64,000 nucleotides of DNA from Rheinheimera faecalis (GTDB lineage: Bacteria > Pseudomonadota > Gammaproteobacteria > Enterobacterales > Alteromonadaceae), in assembly GCF_021290965.1 (NCBI RefSeq), contig NZ_JAJOYT010000002.1, forward strand, positions 310,001 through 374,000, written 5' to 3'. A program made the translations under genes and the position numbers. This document shows, one piece after another, positions 54,688 through 63,038 of the stretch (positions are counted from its first letter, which is position 1; each line of letters starts with the position of its first letter). The notes beneath the pieces are model-generated. The model was not told where the DNA came from. It made no database searches and worked only from the letters and a program-made list of their open reading frames with translations.

Positions 54688-55173
54688 TTATAGACGACTC
54701 AAGCCGTTTAAAGGCACAGTTGTCAGTAACTCACTCAGCTTAGTGCCATCAGGTAATACAAGGTTTAAGTCTAGTTCTGCCAGCGGGTAAAGCACAAACT
54801 CTCGTACTTTCATGCCGTAATGCGGCACAGTCAAAGGTTCTGTCTGAATGACTTCATCACCAAACAGCAGAATATCTAAATCCAGGGTACGGGGGCCCCA
54901 GCGTTCATCTTTACGCTGCCGGCCTTGTTCAAGCTCGATTTGTTGCAGTTCCGTCAGCAAATCGTCCGCAGATAAACGGGTCGTAAGAGCTGCGACGGCG
55001 TTGACGTAATCCGGTTGGTCTTGTGGCCCCATAGGTTTGGAGCCATAGAAAGACGAGACCTGTACAAGTTCAGTGTCTTTGATACTCTGCAAAGCCACAA
55101 CAGCACGTTCTAACTGTTGCACAGGCTGGGCTAAATTAGCGCCCAACCCTATGTATACAAGCGTATTAGCCAT
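54688..55173 (-). CDS. folK: 2-amino-4-hydroxy-6-hydroxymethyldihydropteridine pyrophosphokinase
   Basis: 161 residues from the ATG at 55173 (MANTLVYIGLGANL), which overlaps the pcnB end by 8 bases; a longer frame to 55233 is not family-like. Motifs: VSSFYGSKPMGPQDQPDYVN, ERWGPRTLDLDILLFGDE, LTVPHYGMKVREFVLYPL. Transfers pyrophosphate from ATP to the pterin in folate synthesis. pcnB-folK overlap as in E. coli. Confidence 0.96.
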   Translation of the reverse strand: MANTLVYIGLGANLAQPVQQLERAVVALQSIKDTELVQVSSFYGSKPMGPQDQPDYVNAVAALTTRLSADDLLTELQQIELEQGRQRKDERWGPRTLDLDILLFGDEVIQTEPLTVPHYGMKVREFVLYPLAELDLNLVLPDGTKLSELLTTVPLNGLSRL

Positions 55174-56584
55174 TGGCTGGGCCAGAGGGACGACGTTTGG
55201 TTGGCGGGCGACGACGGCGTGGACGGCGTTCAATGCCTTCTTTACCGAGGTTTTGTACTAAAATTTCACGGCCCGCTTCGTCATCGGACTGGAAACGTTG
55301 CCACCAGTTGGCCAGCTCCAGTAATTCGCCACCTTCGGCCTGAGCGCGCAATTGCAGGAAATCGTAAGCCCCACGGAATTTCACCTGTTCCATCAACTTA
55401 AAGGCGCGACGGCCAGCACGCTTGCTTAAGCGGCTTTGCAGGAACCAGATGTCTTTAATGGTCAGGCTAAAACGTTTTGGAATAGCGATAGAACGTTGCA
55501 CTTCGTCTAACACTTCCATCATGGCAATGTTCAGCGCGTCCACTTCGTTTAAACCACTTTCAACCAGCAGTTTTTCCGCACGTTGTTCGACCGGATACCA
55601 TAACAAAGCAGCAAAGGTAAAAGCCGGAGTCACAGGTTTATCAATGGCAACCCGCTGATCCGTATCCTGCATGGCTTTGGTGATCATGTTAAATACTTTG
55701 CCGCTACTATCCTGTTTTAATACTTTGGCCAGCTGAGGCAATAGCTGCTTAATAATGCCCAGATCATTGAGCATTACAAAGTTATCAAAGGCTTTGCCTG
55801 CCATAAATAACTTGAGGAATTCTTCAAATAAACGTGCGGCCGGAATGTTTTTCAAAAGCACTGCCAGCTCTTTAATCGGCTCTTTGCTTTCTGGTGCTAT
55901 GTCCATATTCAGCTTGGTAGCAAAACGCACAGCACGCAGCATCCGCACTGGATCTTCACGGTAACGGGTTTCAGGATCGCCAATCAGCTCAATTTTACGC
56001 GCCGCTATGGCTTCAATACCGTTGGCAAAGTCGTAAATGGCGAAATCGGCCACTGAGTAGTACAAGGCGTTGATGCTAAAGTCGCGACGTTCAGCGTCTT
56101 CTTCAATAGTGCCGTAGACGTTGTCACGTAAAATCTGGCCTGCATCACTTTGGCTGGCTTTAGGGCTGGTTTCATCATCACCTGTATGGTGACCACGAAA
56201 GGTAGCGACTTCAATCACTTCACGGCCAAACACCACATGAGCCAAACGGAAACGGCGGCCAATCAGGCGGCTGTTTTTGAACACCTGACGCACTTGTTCC
56301 GGGTGCGCATTGGTCACCACATCAAAATCTTTTGGTTTTAAGCCAAGCAAAATGTCGCGGATACAACCACCGACCAGATAAGCTTCATAGCCCGCATCTT
56401 TTAAGCGGTATAACACCTTTAATGCATTAGGGCTGATGTCTTTGCGCGACACAGAATGGGCATCACGGGAGATTTTTTTCAGCTCTGGCAGAATGGACTG
56501 ACGGCTTTTTTTGGGTTGAGCAACGCTCTCAACGCTTTTGCTGCCAAGGGTGCGGCGGCAAAAATCCAGGACTCGCGAAATAAT
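55166..56584 (-). CDS. pcnB: Poly(A) polymerase I, probable AUU start
   Basis: 472 residues if started at ATT 56584-56582. The E. coli enzyme (465) starts at AUU with IFTRVANFCRKVL; here IISRVLDFCRRTL aligns residue for residue. A perfect AAGGAG (56592-56597) lies 7 bases before this ATT, and no in-frame ATG, GTG or TTG is near. A longer open frame reaches ATG at 56773 but overlaps gluQ. Catalytic motifs: LVGGCIRDILLG, KPKDFDVVTNA, RFRLAHVVF, RRDFSINALYY. The C-terminus is basic (RRPRRRRPPTKRRP), fitting RNA binding. Polyadenylates RNA and so promotes decay. Part of dksA-gluQ-pcnB-folK. Confidence 0.93.
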   Translation of the reverse strand: MISRVLDFCRRTLGSKSVESVAQPKKSRQSILPELKKISRDAHSVSRKDISPNALKVLYRLKDAGYEAYLVGGCIRDILLGLKPKDFDVVTNAHPEQVRQVFKNSRLIGRRFRLAHVVFGREVIEVATFRGHHTGDDETSPKASQSDAGQILRDNVYGTIEEDAERRDFSINALYYSVADFAIYDFANGIEAIAARKIELIGDPETRYREDPVRMLRAVRFATKLNMDIAPESKEPIKELAVLLKNIPAARLFEEFLKLFMAGKAFDNFVMLNDLGIIKQLLPQLAKVLKQDSSGKVFNMITKAMQDTDQRVAIDKPVTPAFTFAALLWYPVEQRAEKLLVESGLNEVDALNIAMMEVLDEVQRSIAIPKRFSLTIKDIWFLQSRLSKRAGRRAFKLMEQVKFRGAYDFLQLRAQAEGGELLELANWWQRFQSDDEAGREILVQNLGKEGIERRPRRRRPPTKRRPSGPANG

Positions 56585-56597
56585 GGCAGTACTCCTT
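56579..56597 (-). promoter_or_regulatory. pcnB: Ribosome binding site and AUU start of pcnB
   Basis: AAGGAG, seven bases, then ATT ATT. The first ATT matches the E. coli AUU start position in the alignment. Such a start makes translation weak and dependent on IF3. Confidence 0.75.
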
Positions 56598-56681
56598 GTG
56601 AGCTTAGCTAAATGAACTCGATGAAAAAAGCGGCTAATGATACCGCAGCGGCTGGAAAAATAGAACGTGCGGCCTTGTGCT

Positions 56682-57578
56682 TTATAAAAAATCTGCGGCT
56701 TTTTGTTCGTTTTGTGTCGGTATTTGTCTGATCTGCCACTCTGTACTGGCCCAGGCCAACAATTCTTTGGCATTTGCTCCTGTCAATTCTGGCGGTGGCG
56801 GGTGACCCAAAAAACGTAAAACTGCAGTTAAGGTCTCGCTGACAGGCCAGAATTCCACTGCCGGAGCGTGGTTTTGTTTACTGAGTTTAAAGCCAGGTTC
56901 AGTCACTGCCAGAGGCAAATGCAGGTAATCAGGTGGAGCTGCGCCAAGCAACTGAAACAGAGCTTGTTGTCTGGTGGTTAGATCTATTAAATCTGCACCA
57001 CGTACGACTTCGGTAATGCCCTGATCCAGATCGTCGACTACCACCACCAACTGATAGGCAAATAAACCATCGCGACGTTTTAAAATATAATCTTCAGCAG
57101 CAAGAGCTACAGGAATATGCACTGCACCCACAAGCTGATCGGTAAACACTGTTGCTGTGGCCGGTGCTTTTAAGCGCCAGGCCAATGAGCCTTCAGTCAG
57201 CTGTTTATCGCGGCAAAAACCGTCATAACCGTGCGGCAGGCTTTGAATGCGGGATCTGTTGCAGTTGCAGGCATAGGTCAGTTGCTGCTGTTTTAACAGA
57301 TCCAACACCTGTTGGTAACGCTCTAATCTGTGACTTTGCACCCAAACATCGCCATCCCATAACAATTGATAACGCTCTAAGGTACGTAAAATACCGTCAG
57401 CTGCACCAGCTTGCATACGGGGACTGTCGATGTCTTCCATCCGCACCAGCCATTGGCCTTGTTGGGATTTGGCTTGCAGATAGCTGCCCACAGCAGCAAT
57501 GAGGGATCCAAAATGCAAAGGGCCGGATGGCGATGGCGCAAACCGGCCCCTGTAAGCAGGAGGGACAACAGGCATCAT
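56682..57578 (-). CDS. gluQ: Glutamyl-Q tRNA(Asp) synthetase
   Basis: 298 residues. Class I aminoacyl-tRNA synthetase core: GRFAPSPSGPLHFGSL (HIGH equivalent), KLSKQN (KMSKS equivalent), and cysteines in YACNCNRSRI and GFCRD for zinc. Lacks an anticodon-binding domain, as GluQ does. Attaches Glu to queuosine in tRNA(Asp). Start overlaps the dksA stop as TAATG; a second ATG follows at once. Confidence 0.96.
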   Translation of the reverse strand: MMPVVPPAYRGRFAPSPSGPLHFGSLIAAVGSYLQAKSQQGQWLVRMEDIDSPRMQAGAADGILRTLERYQLLWDGDVWVQSHRLERYQQVLDLLKQQQLTYACNCNRSRIQSLPHGYDGFCRDKQLTEGSLAWRLKAPATATVFTDQLVGAVHIPVALAAEDYILKRRDGLFAYQLVVVVDDLDQGITEVVRGADLIDLTTRQQALFQLLGAAPPDYLHLPLAVTEPGFKLSKQNHAPAVEFWPVSETLTAVLRFLGHPPPPELTGANAKELLAWASTEWQIRQIPTQNEQKAADFL

Positions 57579-58027
57579 TAACCGCCCAGTTGTTTTTCCT
57601 TGATTTCAGCTAGCGTTTTACAGTCGATACACATATCGGCCGTAGGACGGGCTTCTAAACGTTTGATACCAATTTCGATACCACAGGTGTCGCAGTAACC
57701 AAAGTCTTCGTCTTCGATTTTTTGCAGAGTTTTTTCAATCTTTTTCAGTAATTTACGTTCGCGATCCCGAGCACGTAATTCCAGACTGAACTCTTCTTCC
57801 TGAGCAGCACGATCCACTGGATCCGGGAAGTTTGCTGCTTCATCGGCCATATGGTTTTTGGTGCGATCCACTTCTTCACGTAACTGTTGACGCCATGCGT
57901 CCAGAATGCGGCGGAAATGGTCCAGCTGTTTTGGGTTCATGTATTCTTCGCCCTGCGCAGCCTGATAAGGCTCTACGCCGGCAAGGGCTAACAGACCCAA
58001 GGTTTTTACGGTTTTGCCTTCTGGCAT
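57578..58027 (-). CDS. dksA: RNA polymerase-binding transcription factor DksA
   Basis: 149-150 residues from ATG 58027, AGGAG about 6 bases upstream, as in E. coli (151). Coiled coil with the [17 protein letters not shown] tip region, then a zinc finger [26 protein letters not shown]-type with all four cysteines. DksA enters the secondary channel of RNA polymerase and works with ppGpp at rRNA and amino-acid promoters. First gene of the dksA-gluQ-pcnB-folK cluster. Confidence 0.97.
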   Translation of the reverse strand: MPEGKTVKTLGLLALAGVEPYQAAQGEEYMNPKQLDHFRRILDAWRQQLREEVDRTKNHMADEAANFPDPVDRAAQEEEFSLELRARDRERKLLKKIEKTLQKIEDEDFGYCDTCGIEIGIKRLEARPTADMCIDCKTLAEIKEKQLGG

Positions 58028-58063
58028 GATCATCTCCTGTAAAACAGTGCCAAGCAAAAAGTT

Positions 58064-58120
58064 GGCGGCTAGTGATAGCAGAAAAATATGACAGCTGCAA
58101 TCACTATTAAAAAAGCCGCC
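58064..58120 (-). promoter_or_regulatory. Imperfect hairpin in the dksA leader
   Basis: Outer arms GGCGGC/GCCGCC, inner arms TAGTGAT and ATCACTA with GCAG/CTGC after one mismatch. It would form at the 5' end of the message, since the predicted start point is near 58116. Confidence 0.5.
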
Positions 58121-58122
58121 GA

Positions 58123-58151
58123 AGTATACAGAGCAGAACTGCCTGCGTCAC
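58123..58151 (-). promoter_or_regulatory. Probable sigma-70 promoter of dksA
   Basis: Minus strand GTGACG, 17 bases, TATACT: -35 four of six, -10 five of six. About 95 bases before the dksA start. Confidence 0.55.
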
Positions 58152-58278
58152 CTTTTTTCCTGTAGTCCACAAATTTGGTTGGTTTAAAAAAACAACACTC
58201 TAAACTGCAAAAAGCCAGCTTGGGAAGCATAGTTCTTGACTGTATCTGTTAACTTATTAAAAACAGAAGATATTTATC

Positions 58279-58301
58279 GCATTACTTTGTTAAAGTAATG
58301 C
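58279..58301. promoter_or_regulatory. Perfect inverted repeat in the TSUP permease leader
   Basis: GCATTACTTT and AAAGTAATGC around GTT, 26 bases before the start codon and 10 bases before the ribosome site. Could be an operator or an RNA hairpin. Confidence 0.5.
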
Positions 58302-58327
58302 TCTTTTCGTGACGGAAAGGTGCTGAT

Positions 58328-59137
58328 ATGGCCATCGAATGGATTATTGCGTATTTGCTGCTGGGTGCAGCTGTAGGTTTTTTTGCCGGATTATTAGGCG
58401 TTGGCGGCGGAGGTATTATGGTGCCTGTGCTGACTGCTTTATTTTTAGCACAACAATTTCCGGCTGAATTATCTGTGCATATGGCGTTGGCCACTTCAAT
58501 GGCGGCTATTATTGTCACGTCTTTTTCCAGTATGCGCAGTCACAAGCAGCATGGCGCCATTTTGTGGCCTGTGGTCTGGAAGTTAACACCGGCCATATTA
58601 ATAGGCACTGTAGCTGCTGCTTATCTGGCGGCTGCTTTATCTTCTTTAGCTTTGGCGATATTTTTCTGCTGCTTTATGAGTTATGTCGCAGTGCAAATGT
58701 TGCTGAATATAAAACCTAAAGCCAGCCGACAACTGCCTGGGGCTGTTGGTTTAAGTGGTGTTGGGCTGGTGATAGGTGCCGTATCCGCCTTAGTCGCTAT
58801 AGGTGGTGGTTCGCTAACCGTGCCTTTTTTAACCTGGTGTAACGTCAAAATTCAGCAGGCTATAGGCACCTCTGCCGCAGTCGGCTTACCTATTGCAATC
58901 AGCGGTACCTTAGGCTATTTCCTCGCCGGGGCTTCGACAGATGCGGTATTGCCAGAGTACAGTCTGGGTTATGTGTATTTACCCGCTATGCTGCTGATAG
59001 CTCTTGTCAGTTATTTTACTGCACCTCTTGGTGCTGCGTTAGCACACCGTTTACCTGTGGCCACCCTAAAGAAAGTATTCGCCGCATTGCTTATCGCATT
59101 AAGCGCGAAAATGTTACACAGCGTCTTAACCTCTTAA
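58328..59137 (+). CDS. TSUP (TauE/SafE) family membrane permease
   Basis: 269 residues with about eight membrane segments. Family motifs: GAAVGFFAGLLGVGGGGIMVPVL near the N-terminus and VGAVSALVAIGGGSLTVPF near residue 150, the repeated glycine-rich motifs of TauE/SafE proteins. They export sulfite, sulfonates or other anions; substrate here is unknown. Ribosome site GGAAAGG precedes the ATG by about 7 bases. Confidence 0.9.
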   Translation: MAIEWIIAYLLLGAAVGFFAGLLGVGGGGIMVPVLTALFLAQQFPAELSVHMALATSMAAIIVTSFSSMRSHKQHGAILWPVVWKLTPAILIGTVAAAYLAAALSSLALAIFFCCFMSYVAVQMLLNIKPKASRQLPGAVGLSGVGLVIGAVSALVAIGGGSLTVPFLTWCNVKIQQAIGTSAAVGLPIAISGTLGYFLAGASTDAVLPEYSLGYVYLPAMLLIALVSYFTAPLGAALAHRLPVATLKKVFAALLIALSAKMLHSVLTS

Positions 59138-59192
59138 ATCGCTGTGATACACTCGACTACATACTTTATCCACGCATTAAGAGATAAAACCT

Positions 59193-60482
59193 ATGTCTGA
59201 CCTGATTCAAATTCGTTTAAGCAGTGCTGCTGCAGAAACCAAATGGGGCAAAAATGTAGTGCTGACACCAGATGCTGCTGGCTACCAGTTGCATGTCAAA
59301 GCTGCAGATTTACGTGCGGTGCAAAAAGCCGGTCGCCAGCTGGATGCCTTAGGTATTCAACAGTTTCAACTGGCAGGCGACGGTTGGACAGTCGACAGTC
59401 AATGGGCTTTGTATCAGGGCTTTTGTACTGCTAAAAAACTAGGTGCTATCGGTTGGACAGGTACTGATGCTGAACAACAGCAATTACAACAGTTACACCA
59501 AACTTTTAGCTGGGCTAAAGCCATTATCAACCAAACCCCTGAAGATTTAGCCCCTGTCACTTTGGCTGAACAGGCAGCTGCTTTTATTCAGGCTGTAGCA
59601 CCGGCAGGCACTGTATCCACTGAAATTATTGCAGGTTCTGCATTGTTGGAACAGGGCTGGATTGGCATTCATGCTGTAGGCCGAGGCAGTGAGCGTGACC
59701 CTGCGATGTTAGTACTGGATTACAACCCAACGGGCAAAGCGGATGCGCCAGTGTTTGCCGCTTTAGTGGGCAAAGGCATTACTTTTGATAGTGGTGGTTA
59801 TTCGATTAAAGCCAGCGAAGGCATGGTCACGATGAAGTGCGATATGGGTGGTGCAGCCACTGTTACCGCCGCTTTAGCTTTGGCAATTTTGCAGGGCTTA
59901 AACAAAAGAGTGCAGCTGATTTTATGCTGTGCCGAAAACCTGATCTCAGGTGGTGCCTTTAAACTGGGTGATATTCTGACCTATAAAAATGGCGTCACTG
60001 TCGAAATCGTCAATACCGATGCTGAAGGCCGTTTAGTACTGGCTGATGGTCTGCAAAAAGCTGCAGAAGCTAAGCCAGAACTCATTATTGATGCCGCGAC
60101 TTTAACAGGCGCTGCGATGAATGCTTTAGGTTCTGAATACAATGCAGTTTTTGCTTTGGATAAGGCCTTAGCACAACGTGTGTTAGGTTATGCCGAACAA
60201 GTGCAGGAAGGTGCCTGGCAATTACCGCTGGAAAAATGGCATCAGGGTCAGTGCCCTTCACCTTATGCTGATACAGCCAATAGCCGTCCTGTCAAAGGTG
60301 GTGGTACAGGTGGCGCCAGTAATGCGGCAGGTTTTTTAAGCCGTTTTGTGCCTAATGATGGCAAAGGTTGGGTCCATTTAGATTTAGCTGCAGCTTTCCA
60401 TAATTCAGCCAATGGCTTTTGGGCTGCCGGTGCAACAGGTATGGGTATTCGTTTAGTGGCTCAAACTCTGACTCAGGAATAA
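59193..60482 (+). CDS. pepB: Aminopeptidase B (peptidase M17)
   Basis: 429 residues; E. coli PepB is 427. Start and sequence track PepB: ITFDSGGYSIKASEG, MKCDMGGAATVT, NTDAEGRLVLADGL (the M17 signature and metal ligands), GHQCPS-type linker and GWVHLDLAAAFH. Two-metal cytoplasmic aminopeptidase of peptide turnover. Follows the TSUP gene by 55 bases; a terminator follows. Confidence 0.93.
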   Translation: MSDLIQIRLSSAAAETKWGKNVVLTPDAAGYQLHVKAADLRAVQKAGRQLDALGIQQFQLAGDGWTVDSQWALYQGFCTAKKLGAIGWTGTDAEQQQLQQLHQTFSWAKAIINQTPEDLAPVTLAEQAAAFIQAVAPAGTVSTEIIAGSALLEQGWIGIHAVGRGSERDPAMLVLDYNPTGKADAPVFAALVGKGITFDSGGYSIKASEGMVTMKCDMGGAATVTAALALAILQGLNKRVQLILCCAENLISGGAFKLGDILTYKNGVTVEIVNTDAEGRLVLADGLQKAAEAKPELIIDAATLTGAAMNALGSEYNAVFALDKALAQRVLGYAEQVQEGAWQLPLEKWHQGQCPSPYADTANSRPVKGGGTGGASNAAGFLSRFVPNDGKGWVHLDLAAAFHNSANGFWAAGATGMGIRLVAQTLTQE

Positions 60483-60551
60483 TCTTAGGCTAATTGCTGT
60501 TTAAGGCAGCAGTTAGTGGCATAAAGTTTGTTTCTGGCTTCGGTTCAACCG

Positions 60552-60587
60552 AAAAAGCAGCTAAGATAAGGCTGCTTTTTGTTTTTT
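60552..60587 (+). terminator. Terminator of pepB running into the hrpB start
   Basis: AAAAAGCAGC pairs with GCTGCTTTTT across a nine-base loop, then GTTTTTT. It ends about 13 bases before the likely hrpB start codon. Confidence 0.82.
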
Positions 60588-60599
60588 GCGAGACCTGAT

Positions 60600-63038
60600 T
60601 TGTTACCTGTTGCAGAGATTTGCCCAAGGCTGGTTCAGAGCCTGAAACAGCACAACAAAGTGATTTTATCTGCACCGCCCGGTGCTGGTAAATCAACCTA
60701 CCTGCCGCTGTTTTTACTCAACCATGCCGATTTTTCCGGAAAAACTATCCTGTTGTTAGAACCGAGGCGATTGGCCGCAAAAAGTATTGCCAGTTATCTG
60801 GCCAGTCAGTTGAACGAAGCTGTAGGGCAGCAGGTGGGGTATCAAATCCGCCATGAAAAAAGTCACAGCAAAAACACTCGTTTGTTGATAGTCACCGAAG
60901 GGGTATTGATCCGGAAAATTCAGCAGGATCCTGAGCTTACAGGCATAGACCTGATTATCTTTGATGAATTCCATGAACGCTCCCTGCAGGCAGATTTGGC
61001 ATTGGCTTTGGCATTAGAAGTTCAGCAACTGAACAGTGATTTGCAATTGCTGATTATGTCGGCCACTTTGGAACAGCAAAAACTAGCGTTAGCTTTGGAC
61101 GCGCCTGTGCTTAGCAGCGAAGGCCGAAGTTATCCTGTGGATATTCTTTATCAAGCGCCTACAGCCGAACCTGTCTGGTTACAAAGTGCCAGATTAAGCC
61201 TGCAAGCCAGCCTTAAACATCAGGGCAGTATCCTTACTTTTTTACCAGGCCAACGTGAGATTAATCAGGCTAAAGACTGGCTAGTGGAGCAAAACAGAGA
61301 CAGCCAGTTGGATATTTATGCATTATCTGGCGCTTTAACTTTGGCTGAGCAGCAACAGGCTATAGCACCGAGCCCCCAAGGGCGGCGCAAACTGGTGCTG
61401 ACCACCAATATTGCTGAAACCAGTTTAACCATCGAAGGTATTGAAGTCGTAGTCGATTCCGGCTTCTGTCGTCAGGCTGTGTATCATCCCAAGCATGGGT
61501 TAACGCGGCTCGATACTGTTGCCATCAGTCAGGCCGCCGCTATTCAAAGAGCAGGGCGGGCGGGGCGTTTATCGGCCGGTATTTGTTATCGCCTTGATAG
61601 TGCTGAGCTGTGGCAACGTCGTAGTGCTTTTACCCCGGCATCGATACTGCAATCCGATTTAACCTCGTTGTTGTTGGAAATTTCAGCCTGGGGTTGCTCG
61701 CCAGAGCAATTATTCTGGTTGGATCAACCACCACAAGCCAACCTGAAATCGGCGGCCTGGGTGTTGTTGCAACTTAAAGCTATGAATGACAAAGGACAGA
61801 TCACTGACTTTGGTCGGCAGTTGTTAGCCACTGGTACTGAGCCACGACTGGCCGCTTTAGTGCTGCATGGCAAACAACTGGAACATCTAGGTGAGCAAGG
61901 CGCGGCCTGGTTGGCTGTGGTGTTGGCCACTCTGCTGGAAAACCCAAACCGCAGCCGTGAGCAGGATATTGATCAGTTGCTGCAACAGCCTTTGTATGGC
62001 GCTTTATTACAGCAGGCAAAGCAACTGGCACAGCAGAATCAGATTAAAGTCAGCACTTATTTGCAGCAGCACTTAACCGCAGCCTTATTAAGCCGGGCTT
62101 TTCCGGACCGCATTGCGATTTTACGTGGCAAAGGTTATCTGCTGACGAACAATGCTGGTGCTTTGTTATTTCCGGACAGCCCTTTATCTGGCGCCGAAGT
62201 GCTGGTGATCTGTGATTTGTATTTTGGTCATAGCACGCAAATTAGCCTGGCGGCACGCTGGACCATGGCTGAACTGATGCAGGAATGGCAGGCTGATTTA
62301 CAGAAGCAGCCTTATTTTGGTTTTGATGCGCAGCAGGGCCGTTTTATTGCGGAGCAGCGCTTAATGCTTGGCAGTTGTGTGCTTGAGCGTAAACCTCTGA
62401 ATACTAAACTGACGGAAACAGAGCAGCAGCAAGCCTGGCTTGATTGGTTAAAACAACAGGGTTTACAGGCTTTGCCATGGACTGAACAGGCATTGCAACT
62501 GCGGCACAGGCTGCAATTGATGCAGCGTTATATGCCAGAACATCATTTGCCAAAAGCCGATGATGAAGGCTTGTGGGCAGATGCACAAAACTGGTTAGCC
62601 CCTGCTTTAGGCAGGTTTACAAAACTGAATGATTTGAATAAGTTAGACCTTTACACTTTATTGTGGCAACGTCTGACATACAAAGAGCAGCAGCTGATCA
62701 ATAGCTGTGTGCCAGACAGTTGGCGTTCAGCTGTAGGATCTATGATCCCTGTTCACTACAGCGATGAAGGAGAAGCCATTTTGTCTGTTCGAATTCAGGA
62801 AATGTTTGGTCAGCTCGATACTCCAGCTGTGGCAAACGGGCGTTTAGCCATGAAAATTCATTTATTGTCGCCAGCGCGCCGCCCTTTACAGGTGACTCAG
62901 GATTTGGCCAGTTTCTGGGCCAATAGTTACACTGAAGTGAAAAAGGAAATGAAAGGCCGTTATCCAAAACATTATTGGCCCGAAAATCCTGCAGAGGCCA
63001 TGCCGACTAATAAAACTAAAAAAGCTATGCAAAAATGA
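60600..63038 (+). CDS. hrpB: ATP-dependent helicase HrpB
   Basis: About 812 residues from TTG at 60600, which aligns with E. coli (LPVAEICP vs LPVAAVLP) and has GAG 7 bases upstream. An alternative TTG at 60579 lies inside the upstream terminator. DEAH helicase: Walker A SAPPGAGKST, EPRRLAAKS, DEFHERS (DEAH position), SATL, FLPGQREI, TNIAETSLTIEGI, QRAGRAGR. Role is unclear, probably RNA-related. Its stop overlaps the mrcB start (ATGA). Confidence 0.93.
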   Translation: MLPVAEICPRLVQSLKQHNKVILSAPPGAGKSTYLPLFLLNHADFSGKTILLLEPRRLAAKSIASYLASQLNEAVGQQVGYQIRHEKSHSKNTRLLIVTEGVLIRKIQQDPELTGIDLIIFDEFHERSLQADLALALALEVQQLNSDLQLLIMSATLEQQKLALALDAPVLSSEGRSYPVDILYQAPTAEPVWLQSARLSLQASLKHQGSILTFLPGQREINQAKDWLVEQNRDSQLDIYALSGALTLAEQQQAIAPSPQGRRKLVLTTNIAETSLTIEGIEVVVDSGFCRQAVYHPKHGLTRLDTVAISQAAAIQRAGRAGRLSAGICYRLDSAELWQRRSAFTPASILQSDLTSLLLEISAWGCSPEQLFWLDQPPQANLKSAAWVLLQLKAMNDKGQITDFGRQLLATGTEPRLAALVLHGKQLEHLGEQGAAWLAVVLATLLENPNRSREQDIDQLLQQPLYGALLQQAKQLAQQNQIKVSTYLQQHLTAALLSRAFPDRIAILRGKGYLLTNNAGALLFPDSPLSGAEVLVICDLYFGHSTQISLAARWTMAELMQEWQADLQKQPYFGFDAQQGRFIAEQRLMLGSCVLERKPLNTKLTETEQQQAWLDWLKQQGLQALPWTEQALQLRHRLQLMQRYMPEHHLPKADDEGLWADAQNWLAPALGRFTKLNDLNKLDLYTLLWQRLTYKEQQLINSCVPDSWRSAVGSMIPVHYSDEGEAILSVRIQEMFGQLDTPAVANGRLAMKIHLLSPARRPLQVTQDLASFWANSYTEVKKEMKGRYPKHYWPENPAEAMPTNKTKKAMQK

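Noticed and set aside
56585-56773. N-terminal extension of pcnB to ATG 56773
   Set aside because: It overlaps the end of gluQ by 92 bases, is not similar to PcnB, and a good ribosome site with ATT lies at 56584.
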